Assembly: GCA_963825445.1 (NCBI GenBank)
Contig: CAWGTM010000020.1
Span: 310,001-374,000, forward strand
Length of the DNA stretch: 64,000 bases
Source of the DNA: Actinophytocola sp963825445
GTDB taxonomy: Bacteria; Actinomycetota; Actinomycetes; Mycobacteriales; Pseudonocardiaceae
Direction: 5' to 3'
Below are positions 16,365 through 24,938 of the stretch, in pieces; the first letter of the stretch is position 1, and each line of letters opens with the position of its first letter. Under the pieces are notes generated by a model. That model was not told the origin of the DNA, did not search any database, and was given only the letters and a program-made list of their open reading frames with translations. Position numbers and translations under genes: made by a program.

Positions 16365-17516
16365 GTGCCTTCGACGAACGCCGCTGAGCGTGAGGCCCTC
16401 GCCGAGTACCGCCGTCAGAACGTGCCGCTCTACAACGACAACAAGCTGAAGCTCGGCCTGTTCTCCATGAACTGCAGCGGTGGGCTGAGCGTCTCCACGG
16501 CCCCGAGTAGTTGGACCATCGACTGGAGCTATCACCGGCAACTGGTGCGGAAGGCCGACGCGCTCGGTTTCGAGATCCTCGTTCCCGTGGCCCGCTGGCG
16601 CGGCATGGGCGGCGAGACCGACTACACCGGCGAGAACTACGAGACCTTCACCTACGCCTCGGCGGTGGCGGCCAGCACCGAGAACATCATGACCGTCGGC
16701 ACCGTGCACGCGCCGCTCATCCACCCGCTCGTCGCCGCCAAGGCCGGGGCCACGATCGACCACGTCTCCGACGGCCGCTTCGCGATGAACCTGGTGATGG
16801 GATGGTCCGTCCCGGAGTTCGAGATGTTCGGGGTCGAGCAGCGCGACCACGAGACGCGATACCAGTACGGCGCCGAGTGGATCGAGGTCCTCCGCCGGCT
16901 CTGGGTCGACGGGGAGCCCTTCGACCACGACGGTGAGTTCTTCCAACTGCGGGAAGCGCAGTCCAAGCCGAAGCCCATCCAGCCGAGGCCGCCGATCCTC
17001 AACGCCGGCAACTCACCCACCGGCGCAGCCTGGGCTGCCCGCCACGCCGACTTCAACTTCATCTCCTTCGCCGACGTCGACGGCGCCCGCGACTACACCA
17101 CGGACATCAAGCGGACCGCCCGCGACGAGTACGGCCGTGACCTCGGCGTGCTCACCTACGGCCTCGTGATCTGCCGCGACACCGAGAAGGAAGCACAAGA
17201 GGTCCACCAGCAGATCGTGGACATGGGTGACTGGCAGGCCGCGAACAACATGATGTCGGTGCTCGGAATCCAGAGCGGCTCCTTCGACGAGCAGTTCCGT
17301 GGCCCGATGGCCGAATCGATCGTCGCGGGTGGCGGTGCCGCCAAGGTTGTCGGCACTCCGGAACAGGTGGCCGAGTATCTCGCCAGCATCGCCGATGCCG
17401 GGATCGACGGCGTCTGTCTCGGCTTCCTCAACTGGAACGAGGAGTTGGAGTACTTCGGCGAGAAGGTGCTGCCCCTGCTGGAGCAGCGCGGTCTCCGCAA
17501 CCCCTTGGCCGCCTAG
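16365..17516 (+). CDS. LLM-class flavin-dependent monooxygenase (RutA/SsuD-like)
   Basis: 383 residues from GTG 16365, with GGAGGG 8 nt upstream. It has the bacterial-luciferase-like TIM barrel: KLGLFSMNCSGGLSVST at the N-terminus, ADALGFEILVPVARWRG, VAAKAGATIDHVSDGRFAMN and RRLWVDGEPFDHDGEFF. The sequence is closest in style to pyrimidine monooxygenase RutA and alkanesulfonate monooxygenases, which use FMNH2 supplied by a separate reductase. No reductase or transporter is adjacent, so the substrate stays open. It is transcribed alone, 184 bp downstream of repeat copy 2. Confidence 0.85.
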   Translation: MPSTNAAEREALAEYRRQNVPLYNDNKLKLGLFSMNCSGGLSVSTAPSSWTIDWSYHRQLVRKADALGFEILVPVARWRGMGGETDYTGENYETFTYASAVAASTENIMTVGTVHAPLIHPLVAAKAGATIDHVSDGRFAMNLVMGWSVPEFEMFGVEQRDHETRYQYGAEWIEVLRRLWVDGEPFDHDGEFFQLREAQSKPKPIQPRPPILNAGNSPTGAAWAARHADFNFISFADVDGARDYTTDIKRTARDEYGRDLGVLTYGLVICRDTEKEAQEVHQQIVDMGDWQAANNMMSVLGIQSGSFDEQFRGPMAESIVAGGGAAKVVGTPEQVAEYLASIADAGIDGVCLGFLNWNEELEYFGEKVLPLLEQRGLRNPLAA

Positions 17517-17570
17517 CGCAGGACGTGCGCGGCGGCCACATCCCCGCCGGTGTTACGGGTCGACGTTCGG

Positions 17571-17981
17571 TCAGCCGGATGCCGCACCGTGTTCGCGGGC
17601 GTGGGTGATCGCCGCGTGGTTGGCCACCGCCCAGTCGGTGACGGCCGACAGTGGCACCAGCAGGCTGCGGCCCAGCGGCGTCAGGCTGTACTCGACGCTC
17701 GGCGGCACCGTCGGGAACACCTCCCGATGCACCAACCCGTCGACCTCCAGACCGCGCAGCGTGCGGGTCAGCATGCGTTGACTGATGCCCTCGATCGACC
17801 GGTGCAGCTCGTTGAACCGGTGCGGCCGGCCGCCCAACAGGATCAGCAGCAGCGTGCTCCACTTGTCGCCGATCCGGCGGAGCACGTCGCCGACCGGGCA
17901 CGCGAGGAACTCGTCGACCGGCACCGGCCGCGGCAGCTCGAACGCCAGCACCGAGGGCACATCGCTGTGCGTACCGGACAT
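17571..17981 (-). CDS. HxlR-family transcriptional regulator
   Basis: 136 residues. The winged helix is complete: CPVGDVLRRIGDKWSTLLLI, RFNELHRSIEGISQRMLTRT as recognition helix, and VPPSVEYSLTPLGRSL as the wing. The N-terminal Cys ahead of the helix is the one used for redox or aldehyde sensing in some HxlR proteins. It is divergent from the SDR gene at 18059 with a 77-bp gap, so control of that gene is the natural expectation. Confidence 0.88.
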   Translation of the reverse strand: MSGTHSDVPSVLAFELPRPVPVDEFLACPVGDVLRRIGDKWSTLLLILLGGRPHRFNELHRSIEGISQRMLTRTLRGLEVDGLVHREVFPTVPPSVEYSLTPLGRSLLVPLSAVTDWAVANHAAITHAREHGAASG

Positions 17982-18058
17982 GCAAGTGCCTTCTTTCGCC
18001 GCGGGCGATCGGCTTCCAGGATGGGAGCCGACCGACTTCGACGTTACTGGAGGCCCGC

Positions 18059-18877
18059 ATGCCGAGAACGGTGATCATCAGCGGCGGCACCGACGGAATG
18101 GGCCGCGCGACGGCACTCGCCCGGTTGGCGCGGGGCGACCGCGTGACGGTGCTCGGCAGCAGCGAACACAAGGGCCAGGCCCTGATCGCGGCTGCCGCGA
18201 ACCCGCGACTGACGTTCCTGCGTGCCGATCTGTCCTCGGTGGCCGAGGTCGAACGCGTGGTCCGGGAGATCGAAACCCGGCACGAGTCCGTGGACGCACT
18301 GGCACTGTTCGCCAACCGGGTGAGCCCGCGCCGCGCGGAAACCCCGGACGGCCTCGAGTCCACCTTCGCGTTGTACTACCTCAGTCGCTACCTCCTTGGT
18401 CGTGAGCTGGCGCCGTTGCTCGACGCCAGCCCGGCGCCGGTGATCATCAACGTGGCGGGGGTCGGCACCACGGCCGGCCGCATCCACTGGGACGACCCGC
18501 AGCTGAGCGGCGACTACGGGCAGATCAAGGCCCAACTCCAGGCCGGTCGCGCCAACGACCTGCTCGGTGTCGCGGCCACCGGCCGGGCGCGCTATGTCCT
18601 GTACCACCCGGGTTTCACCCGAAGCGGCGTGGACGGGCCCGCGAACCCGGTGGTTCGCGGCGTGCTGAAGGCGCTCGCCGCGATGTTCGCCAGGCCGGTC
18701 GACCGGTCGGTGGCGCCCATCATCGACTGGATCGAGACGCCACCGACCGCGCCGCTGACCGCCGTGGACCGGGGCAAACCGGTCGACCTGGCGCTCCGGA
18801 CGCTCGATCCCGTGGACGCGGTTCGGCTGCGGGACTACACGGAGGCGTTGCTGAAGGGGTTACTCGACAAGCGGTGA
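18059..18877 (+). CDS. Short-chain dehydrogenase/reductase
   Basis: 272 residues. The Rossmann motif is SGGTDGMGRATALARL (TGxxxGxG type), RADLSS marks the adenine region, and YGQIK provides the YxxxK catalytic pair; the usual NNAG is replaced by LFANRVS. It reads as an atypical NAD(P)-dependent oxidoreductase near the retinol-dehydrogenase-like group. It is divergent from an HxlR regulator, a frequent pairing for quinone or aldehyde reductases. The last 18 nt overlap the convergent GNAT gene. Confidence 0.82.
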   Translation: MPRTVIISGGTDGMGRATALARLARGDRVTVLGSSEHKGQALIAAAANPRLTFLRADLSSVAEVERVVREIETRHESVDALALFANRVSPRRAETPDGLESTFALYYLSRYLLGRELAPLLDASPAPVIINVAGVGTTAGRIHWDDPQLSGDYGQIKAQLQAGRANDLLGVAATGRARYVLYHPGFTRSGVDGPANPVVRGVLKALAAMFARPVDRSVAPIIDWIETPPTAPLTAVDRGKPVDLALRTLDPVDAVRLRDYTEALLKGLLDKR

Positions 18878-19360
18878 GCGGCGTTCGATGAGAGCCGTGT
18901 CCCGCCAGGTGTCGCCCAGCTTCGCTATGCGCTGGCGGACGCCGACCGTGCGGTAGCCGACCGAGTGGTGTAACCCGATGCTCGCCTGGTTCTCCGTGAA
19001 GATCGTGGACTGCAGGGTCCATAGCCCGGCGTCGTCGGCTGCCGTGACCTGCTTGTGCAGCAAAGCTTTCCCTACGCCCCGGCCGCGTTGGTGGGCCGCG
19101 ATGTAGATCGACGTCTCGCCCACGCCGGCGTAGCACTCTCGCGCGGACACCGGGCTGATGGCGGCCCAGCCGGCCACCTGACCGTCCACTTCGGCCACCC
19201 AGCGGTGTCCGGGTAACCACTTGTCCTGCAGGCTCTCCCGGCTGGGGACGGTGGTCTCGAAGGTGGCGATTCCGGTCGCGATGCCCTCGGCGTAGATCCG
19301 GAGCACAGCGGTCCAGTCGTCCGGTTCCAGCGCTCGGACGCGTACCGGTGGGTGGGTCAT
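18860..19360 (-). CDS. GNAT N-acetyltransferase, phosphinothricin-acetyltransferase-like
   Basis: 166 residues from ATG 19360. The fold starts VRVRALEPDDWTAVLRIYAE, and EGIATGIATFETTVPSRES is the signature of the Pat/YncA-type branch. Acetyl-CoA binding is by the SIYIAAHQRGRGVGKALL loop (QxxGxG/A), followed by FTENQASIGLHHSVGYRTVG. Such enzymes acetylate small amines or amino-acid analogues. It is monocistronic and its 3' end overlaps the SDR gene by 18 nt. Confidence 0.88.
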   Translation of the reverse strand: MTHPPVRVRALEPDDWTAVLRIYAEGIATGIATFETTVPSRESLQDKWLPGHRWVAEVDGQVAGWAAISPVSARECYAGVGETSIYIAAHQRGRGVGKALLHKQVTAADDAGLWTLQSTIFTENQASIGLHHSVGYRTVGVRQRIAKLGDTWRDTALIERRSPLVE

Positions 19361-19502
19361 GGGGGCAAGTATATAGCGCCGGATCGGCGCCGAGCATCGA
19401 TGGTAGTCGATGTATGACTGGTCGAAATCTGGATGTGGTATGACCGTCCATTGTGGACACTGGGGTGACCTGTCCGGTTTGTGGCGCCGCAGGTGACAGG
19501 AG

Positions 19503-19943
19503 GTGCGGACTTCGATACCGTACGAGGTCGTGCGACCCGCCGATGCCCCGCAGCCTGGCTCAATCGGCTGGCTCATCACTGATTTCGTCCGTCAGGTCCC
19601 GGGCGTGGCTCACGCCGTGGTGGTTTCCACGGACGGTTTGCTGCTCGCCGGCTCCCACGGGCTGCCACGCGATCGCGCCGAACAGCTCTCCGCCGTCTCC
19701 TCCGGTCTGGTCAGCCTCACGGCCGGCGCCGCGCGGCTGTTCGAGGCGGGCGACGTCAACCAGACGGTGGTCGAGATGGACCGCGGCTACCTGTTCATCA
19801 TGTCGGTCTCGGACGGGTCCTGCCTGGCCGTGCTCGCGTCCGGCACCTGCGACATCGGGCTGGTCGGCTACGAGATGACCGTGCTGGTCGAGCGGGTGGG
19901 CCTGCAGTTGACGCCGGAGTTGCGCAACAAGAAGGAGCGCTGA
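19503..19943 (+). CDS. Roadblock/LC7-domain protein
   Basis: Up to 146 residues from GTG 19503; GTG 19530 is an alternative because GGAG directly abuts the first GTG. The body (LITDFVRQVPGVAHAVVVST, DGLLLAGSHGLP, AEQLSAVSSGLVSLTAGAA, then DRGYLFIMSVSDGSCLAVLA) is a Roadblock domain of the MglB-like type that acts on small Ras-like GTPases. In actinomycetes it usually lies in a conservon with a sensor kinase, a DUF742 protein and a GTPase; none of these is adjacent here. Confidence 0.88.
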   Translation: MRTSIPYEVVRPADAPQPGSIGWLITDFVRQVPGVAHAVVVSTDGLLLAGSHGLPRDRAEQLSAVSSGLVSLTAGAARLFEAGDVNQTVVEMDRGYLFIMSVSDGSCLAVLASGTCDIGLVGYEMTVLVERVGLQLTPELRNKKER

Positions 19944-19944
19944 C

Positions 19945-20348
19945 TCAGTCCGGTCTGATCGCCTGGTCGGCCAGTTTTCCCGGCGCCAGCACGCAGAAGC
20001 TCTCGGTCACCAGCTCGGCGATCTCGTCCCAGTCGGCGTCGTCCTCGATGATCATGCCACGATGTCGGGCGCCCAGACGGGCCGGAAGAACGGATGGCCG
20101 GTGTTGGTCAGCGCGTCCAGTTCCGGCTGCGGCGAGCGGAACGTCACCACGGTCGCCGGCCCGTGGGTGCCGGCCGCCTTGGCGTAGGCCGGCGGATGCC
20201 CGTCGGCGATCACGAGCACGTGGGCGAACGTCCTGGCTCGGACGCGCCACCGCACGCCCACCCAGGCCTGCTCCTCGCGGGTCTCGGGCAGTGCGCGACA
20301 CACCGCCCGCAGCCGCTCGAGAATGTCGACGGGAACGTCTTCGGCCAC
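19945..20348 (-). CDS. MmcQ/YjbR-like DNA-binding protein, frameshifted as given
   Basis: The frame from 20348 encodes VDILERLRAVCRALPETREE, VRARTFAHVLVIADGHPPA and HPFFRPVWAPDIV, then stops. The next frame continues GMIIEDDADWDEIAELVTES and FCVLAPGKLADQAI. Together they make a normal MmcQ/YjbR-fold protein of about 134 residues; one missing base near 20055 explains the break. Members bind DNA non-specifically or are uncharacterised. It lies between the Roadblock and DinB genes and is convergent with the former. Confidence 0.75.
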
Positions 20349-20422
20349 CTGTCCTCCCAGGTCACGGAGGCTACCCGATTGGTACGGTCTCGGGCCGACG
20401 CACGAGACGAGGGGACTTCGCG

Positions 20423-20929
20423 GTGACCACCGAACGGATCGACCCGCCCCGCCGGGGTGGCGAACGCGAGATGTTGCGTGCCTACCTGGACTACCACCGC
20501 GCCACGCTCGCCATGAAGTGCGACGGCCTGTCCGACGAGGAACTGCGCCGCCAGTCGATGCCGCCCTCCACGCTCTCGCTGCTCGCTCTGGTGCGGCACA
20601 TGGCGGAGGTGGAGCGCACCTGGTTCCGGCGGGTGATCGACCAGCAGGACATCCCGCTCGTCTGGTCGGACTCCGGCGACTTCCAGCAGGCCTACGACGC
20701 GCGGGACGCCACCCGCGCCGAGGCGTTCACCACTTGGCAGGAGGAAGTGGCGCACGCCAGGCGGATCGAGGAGTCCGCCGAGTCGCTCGACGTGACGGGC
20801 CACATGGCGCGGTGGGGCGAGGACGTGTCGCTGCGCATGGTGATGCTGCACCTGATCTACGAGTACTCCCGCCACAACGGGCACGCGGACTTCCTGCGGG
20901 AGGGGATCGACGGCACGGTCGGTGCGTGA
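20423..20929 (+). CDS. DinB-family (DUF664) protein
   Basis: 168 residues from GTG 20423. It is a four-helix bundle with the DinB signature LDYHRATLAMKCDGLSDEEL, SLLALVRHMAEVERTWFRRV and a late LIYEYSRHNGHADFLRE. The metal-binding histidines expected of this family are present: H in VRHMAEVE and two in RHNGHAD. Family members include mycothiol-dependent enzymes, plausible in an actinomycete, but no specific reaction can be given. Confidence 0.85.
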   Translation: MTTERIDPPRRGGEREMLRAYLDYHRATLAMKCDGLSDEELRRQSMPPSTLSLLALVRHMAEVERTWFRRVIDQQDIPLVWSDSGDFQQAYDARDATRAEAFTTWQEEVAHARRIEESAESLDVTGHMARWGEDVSLRMVMLHLIYEYSRHNGHADFLREGIDGTVGA

Positions 20930-20942
20930 GCCTTCCATGTTA

Positions 20943-20959
20943 CGTTACAGGCCGTAACG
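20943..20959. promoter_or_regulatory. Perfect inverted repeat CGTTAC-AGGCC-GTAACG
   Basis: A 6-5-6 palindrome of TetR-operator type, 19 bp before the start of the dehydrogenase gene and overlapping its likely promoter. No TetR gene lies next to it in the window, so the regulator is elsewhere. Confidence 0.6.
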
Positions 20960-20978
20960 AAATGTGGAGGTGGCGATC

Positions 20979-21821
20979 ATGGTCGCTGTTCTGGGGCTCG
21001 GCGGCATGGGGGCCGCGCTGGCCGACGCACTGCTGAAGAACGGCCACGAGGTGACCGTGTGGAACCGCTCGCCGGAACGGGCCGTCGACCTGGCCGAACA
21101 GGGCGCGACGGTGGCGCCCACCGCGGCGGACGCGGCCACGGCGAGCCCACTGGTTCTGTTGTGTGTCACCGACTTCGCCGCCACGAGCGCTGTGCTCGAC
21201 CAGGTCGGCCCGGCGATCGCCGGCCGGGTGCTGGTCAACCTGACGACCGCCACGCCGGCCGAGGCCACCCGGACGGCCGAGTGGGCGCGCGAACACGACG
21301 CCGAGTATCTGGGCGGTGCCGTTCCGTCGGTGGCCGCGCAGATCGGCACCGACGAGGCGACGCTGCTCTACGGCGGCGACCGGGCGGTGTTCGAGCGGCA
21401 CGAGCCGACGCTCGCCACCCTGGGCGAACCGCGTCTGGTGGGTACGGATCCGGCGGCGGCCGCCCGCTACGACCTGGCCATGCACGGTCTCTGGTACGAC
21501 CTGCAGACCGCGCTGCTCGACACGTTCGCGCTGATCGGCGGCGATCCGGCCGACTTCGCCCCGTTCGCGAAACGGCAACTGGGCTATGTGATCGACGGCG
21601 TGGCCGACACGGCCGACGAGGTGCGCGAGCGTGCGTACGCCGTGTATCCGGCGCCGCTCCGCGATCACGCGTCCGTACTGGAACAGATCGTGGCGATGCG
21701 CCGGGCGGACGGCATGGGCCCTGGTCGCCTGGCCGGTCTCGCGTCGATCGCGCGTGACCTGGTGACCCGCGGCCACGGCGACCAGGGCTTCAACCGGGTG
21801 GTCGAGGAACTCAGGGCGTGA
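20979..21821 (+). CDS. NAD(P)-binding beta-hydroxyacid-dehydrogenase/imine-reductase-family protein
   Basis: 280 residues from ATG 20979 (GGAGGTG upstream). The N-terminal Rossmann fold VAVLGLGGMGAALADALLKN with WNRSPERA suggests NADPH preference. The C-terminal helical half (YDLAMHGLWYDLQTALLDTF, then FAPFAKRQLGYVIDGVADTA) resembles actinobacterial imine reductases rather than classical hydroxyisobutyrate dehydrogenases, since the catalytic Lys region is altered. A TetR-type operator precedes it. It overlaps the convergent NmrA gene by 11 nt. Confidence 0.8.
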   Translation: MVAVLGLGGMGAALADALLKNGHEVTVWNRSPERAVDLAEQGATVAPTAADAATASPLVLLCVTDFAATSAVLDQVGPAIAGRVLVNLTTATPAEATRTAEWAREHDAEYLGGAVPSVAAQIGTDEATLLYGGDRAVFERHEPTLATLGEPRLVGTDPAAAARYDLAMHGLWYDLQTALLDTFALIGGDPADFAPFAKRQLGYVIDGVADTADEVRERAYAVYPAPLRDHASVLEQIVAMRRADGMGPGRLAGLASIARDLVTRGHGDQGFNRVVEELRA

Positions 21822-22659
21822 ACGCGGCCGCGTGCTCGGTCACCCACTGCTCCACGGTGCCGGGTTTGCGGCCGAGCACGGTGGTGACCGTGTCGGTGAG
21901 GATCTCGGCGTGCCCGGCCCGCGCCCAGCGCATGCCCAGGCTGGCGGCGGCCACCGCCTCGGGAGTCATGCCCGACGCGACCAGTTGGGCCTGACTCTCC
22001 TCCACCGACAGGTCGACGTGGCCGACCGGACGACCGAGCACCCGCGCCAGAATGTCCGCCTGGTCGGGCATGCCCAGCGGTTCCGGTCCGGTCAACGTGT
22101 AGGTCTGTCCGATGTGGAGGGACGTGGTGAGTGCCTCGGCCGCGACCGCCGCGATGTCCGACGGGTCGATCACGCCGATCCGGCCGGTGCCCGTCATGTT
22201 GGGAAGCGGGTCGCCCGCCCGCACGGCGGCCGCGAACCAGAGCAGGTTGGACGCGAAGTTCGGCGGACGCAGGATCGTCCACTCCAGACCGCTGTCGCGG
22301 ACCGCGTCCTCGGCCGCCAGATGCCACGCGCCGACCACCTCGCCGTCGAACCGTTCGCCCGTACCGATGGCCGACAGCTTCACCACCCGGCGCACGCCGG
22401 CGGCGGTCGCCGCGGCGAGCAGCGCGAGGTCGTGGTTCGGGGTGGGGGTCGTCGCGGCGGTGACCAGGTACACGGCGTCGACGCCGGCGACCGCCTCGGC
22501 GAGCGACGCCGGGTCGTCGAAGTCGGCGCGCACCACCTCGACGCCGGGCGTCGGGTCGAGGGTGGCTCGGGTCATGGCGCGAACGGCCACACCGCGTTCG
22601 GTCAACTGTCGGACGACGCGGCTTCCGGTGGTGCCGCTGGCACCGGTCACGAGAATCAT
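21811..22659 (-). CDS. NmrA-like NAD(P)H-binding (atypical SDR) protein
   Basis: 282 residues from ATG 22659. It begins MILVTGASGTTGSRVVRQL with the GxxGxxG motif; VRAMTRA and VVRADFDD follow, then GVDAVYLVTAATT and WTILRPPNFASNLL, all typical of NmrA/quinone-oxidoreductase-2-like proteins. No active-site YxxxK is evident, so it may act as a redox sensor or as a reductase. It is divergent from an AraC-type gene with an 85-bp gap, which suggests regulation by it. Confidence 0.87.
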   Translation of the reverse strand: MILVTGASGTTGSRVVRQLTERGVAVRAMTRATLDPTPGVEVVRADFDDPASLAEAVAGVDAVYLVTAATTPTPNHDLALLAAATAAGVRRVVKLSAIGTGERFDGEVVGAWHLAAEDAVRDSGLEWTILRPPNFASNLLWFAAAVRAGDPLPNMTGTGRIGVIDPSDIAAVAAEALTTSLHIGQTYTLTGPEPLGMPDQADILARVLGRPVGHVDLSVEESQAQLVASGMTPEAVAAASLGMRWARAGHAEILTDTVTTVLGRKPGTVEQWVTEHAAAFTP

Positions 22660-22744
22660 GCGGTGACGCTCGCAGCCGAAGCGCGGTCGGCTATAGGAAG
22701 TTTCGGCACGGCTGAAACCGACGGCCGCGCCTACTGTGGAGGGC

Positions 22745-23455
22745 GTGACGAGTGACTTGATCGCCGGCGTGAGCGTCGCTTCGGTCGACCACGAGCGGAC
22801 GGTGCTCAGCGAGCCCGACCACGCCACGTCGATCCTGCTGCGGGACACCGGCGAGGTGATGGTGATCGGTCCACGGACCCGCGCCGGCTACCACGTGGGC
22901 GCGCCCGGCCGGTCGTGCCTGCGGGTGCGGCTCGGGACCGGTGGGGCGGGGCCGTTGCTCGGTCGGTCGGTGCGTGACCTGGTGGATCGGATCGTGCCGC
23001 TGACCGACCTGTGGGGCCGGGCGTCCACCGAGGAACTGGCGGAGTTGCTGGCCGGCGGCGACCTGTCGCGCGTCGGCGAGACGCTGGCGCGGCGTGGTGA
23101 GGTGGTCGGGCTGGTGCGCGAGGCGGCATCCCTCTTGGCCGGCCAGGACCGGGTGGCCAGCGCCGCGCGGCGGCTGCACGTCAGCGAGCGGCACCTGCGC
23201 ACGGTGTTCACCGACGGGGTTGGCCTGTCGCCCAAGCAGTTCGCGCGGATCCACCGGGTGCGCACGGTGCTCGCCACGCCTGCCGACCGGCGTTTCGCGC
23301 AGCTCGCCACCGACGCCGGGTACTACGACCAGTCGCACATGACGGCCGAGTTCCGCACGGTCATGGGGGTGGCGCCGCTCGCGTTCCGCCGTGGCCTGCT
23401 GCCGGCCGCCACTCGATGCGCGGAAGGGCGGATGACATGGAGGACGTCGACCTGA
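22745..23455 (+). CDS. AraC-family transcriptional regulator
   Basis: 236 residues from GTG 22745, chosen because TACTGT at 22732-22737 would place a leaderless start there; GTG 22736 is the alternative. The C-terminal half holds the double helix-turn-helix: VASAARRLHVSERHLRTVFT and FAQLATDAGYYDQSHMTAEF, the second a textbook AraC helix. The N-terminal half is a divergent cupin-like effector domain. It probably regulates the divergent NmrA gene and/or the dienelactone hydrolase gene, whose start overlaps its end by 19 nt. Confidence 0.87.
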   Translation: MTSDLIAGVSVASVDHERTVLSEPDHATSILLRDTGEVMVIGPRTRAGYHVGAPGRSCLRVRLGTGGAGPLLGRSVRDLVDRIVPLTDLWGRASTEELAELLAGGDLSRVGETLARRGEVVGLVREAASLLAGQDRVASAARRLHVSERHLRTVFTDGVGLSPKQFARIHRVRTVLATPADRRFAQLATDAGYYDQSHMTAEFRTVMGVAPLAFRRGLLPAATRCAEGRMTWRTST

Positions 23456-24156
23456 CGGGTAGGTCGTCGACGCTCGACGGATCGCAGCCGCTGCACGGAG
23501 TTCTGGCCACGCCGGCCGGCGACGGGCCGTGGCCGGGTGTGGTGGTGCTCCACGAGGCGTTCGGGCTGGACGACGTGATGCGGCGGCTGACGTCGCGGAT
23601 GGCCGACGCCGGCTATCTGGCGCTCGCGGTCGACCTGTTCAGCGCGGGCGGCACGCGGCGGTGTCTGGTGTCGACCATGCGGGCGCTGTTTACCGGGCGG
23701 GGACGCGCGTTCGCCGACATCGAGGCGGCGCGCGGCTGGCTGATCGACTCGCCGTCCTGCACGGGGAAGGTCGGTGTGATCGGCTTCTGTCTCGGCGGTG
23801 GGTTCGCGCTGCTGACGGCCGGCGCGGGGTTCGACGCGGCGTCGGTGAACTACGGCAAGCTGCCGGCGGATGTGGACAAGGCCATGGCGGGTGCTTGTCC
23901 GATCGTGGCGAGCTATGGCGGGCGGGACGTGCTGCGCGGTTCGGCCCGCAAGCTGGAGGCGGCGCTCGAACGGGCGGACGTGCCGCACGACGTGAAGGAG
24001 TATCCGTCGGCCGGCCACTCGTTCCTGAACGACGCGGAGGTGGGGCCTCGCTTGCTTCGGCCTCTGGAGCGGGTGGTGGGGATCGGGCCGGAGCCGGTGG
24101 CCGCGGCGGACGCCTGGCGGCGGATCGACGCGTTCTTCTCTCTGCACCTGAAGTGA
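23437..24156 (+). CDS. Dienelactone hydrolase family protein
   Basis: 239 residues from ATG 23437. The fold begins GVLATPAGDGPWPGVVVLHE; the Cys nucleophile lies in GFCLGGGFALL, the acid in the ASYGGRDVL segment and the His in YPSAGHSFLN. VVVLHEAFGLDD carries the Glu that positions the Cys in this family. Ring cleavage of dienelactones or related lactones is the family reaction. Translational overlap with the AraC gene suggests the two form a unit. Repeat family B begins one base after its stop. Confidence 0.87.
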   Translation: MEDVDLTGRSSTLDGSQPLHGVLATPAGDGPWPGVVVLHEAFGLDDVMRRLTSRMADAGYLALAVDLFSAGGTRRCLVSTMRALFTGRGRAFADIEAARGWLIDSPSCTGKVGVIGFCLGGGFALLTAGAGFDAASVNYGKLPADVDKAMAGACPIVASYGGRDVLRGSARKLEAALERADVPHDVKEYPSAGHSFLNDAEVGPRLLRPLERVVGIGPEPVAAADAWRRIDAFFSLHLK

Positions 24157-24157
24157 C

Positions 24158-24257
24158 GCGGCCAGAATTGTCGGTGCTCTGGTCTAGAATTGAATCCAGG
24201 GGGCCCCGGACCGTTTTTGTCGGTGCAACGTGACACCATCGAACCGGAGCCCTGTCC
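24158..24257 (+). repeat. Repeat family B, copy 1
   Basis: About 100 bp: GGCCAGAATTGTCGGTG, ten bases, TAGAATTGAATCCAGG, a GGGGGCCCCGG centre, then TTTTTGTCGGTG and the tail ACACCATCGAACCGGAGCCC. TTGTCGGTG occurs twice, 46 bp apart (start to start), and the two halves align as diverged tandem modules. It starts at the stop codon of the preceding gene. No frame is associated. Confidence 0.85.
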
Positions 24258-24367
24258 ACCTTCGATGCCATAACCCGAACTCACGCCCGAGCGCAGCTCG
24301 AACTCCTGGCTCCGCGCACTTCACCAGCGCGGCGCACCACCACATCTGTCCACAGGGCCCACCCTCG

Positions 24368-24461
24368 CGGGCCCGGATTGTCGGTGGTCTCGACTACAAT
24401 TAAATCCAGGGGTCCCTGGACCACAATTGTCGGTGTCTCGTGATAATGGGCCTCAAACCGG
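24368..24461 (+). repeat. Repeat family B, copy 2
   Basis: About 94 bp with the same two TTGTCGGTG half-modules. The second retains TAATGG where the other copies have CACCAT. Its right end runs over the stop codon of the convergent phosphatase gene (24453-24455). A single TGTCCACAG lies between copies 1 and 2, at about 24350. The 110 bp between the copies hold no gene. Confidence 0.8.
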
Positions 24462-24884
24462 AAACTTCGTCACCCATCGGCGCTGCCATGGGGTTTCCAC
24501 CGCGTGGCGGTTGTGGTGTTCGCGCGTCCAAGTGACCGCCTGCTCGCGGGGATGACCAGCCAGGATCGCCAGACAAGCGAGCACCGTGCCCGTGCGGCCC
24601 ACGCCGCCGCCACACGCCACCTCCACCCGTTCGCCCGCCAGGGCTCGCTCGTGCAGGTCGCGGATCGCTGCCTGAGCTGCCGAAGGGTCTCGCGGCAGGC
24701 GGAAGTCCGGCCAGTCCAGCCACCGCACCGGCCACGTGAGGCTCGCCTCGTGGCGTTCGCGCAGTTTCGGACTTCCCAGGTACAGCCCGAACTCCGGCGC
24801 TGGACCCGGCGGCAGTGGGTTGCGCAGACCCCTGCCCCGGACCCAGGCGCCGTCGGGAAGTTCGATCGCATCGGTCAGTCGCAT
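24453..24884 (-). CDS. Protein tyrosine / dual-specificity phosphatase-like protein
   Basis: 143 residues. The catalytic P-loop is VACGGGVGRTGTVLACLAIL, a CX5R motif with Cys nucleophile, preceded by a possible general-acid Asp region (WLDWPDFRLP). The usual His before the Cys is replaced by Ala, so activity may be modified. Family members dephosphorylate proteins or small phosphoesters in the cytoplasm. It is probably a single gene; the 3' end overlaps repeat copy B2. Confidence 0.8.
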   Translation of the reverse strand: MRLTDAIELPDGAWVRGRGLRNPLPPGPAPEFGLYLGSPKLRERHEASLTWPVRWLDWPDFRLPRDPSAAQAAIRDLHERALAGERVEVACGGGVGRTGTVLACLAILAGHPREQAVTWTREHHNRHAVETPWQRRWVTKFPV

Positions 24885-24938
24885 GATCGCGACCCTGCCA
24901 CCGCGGGCTCCGGCGGAGCGCCCCTGTTCGCGGTCGGC

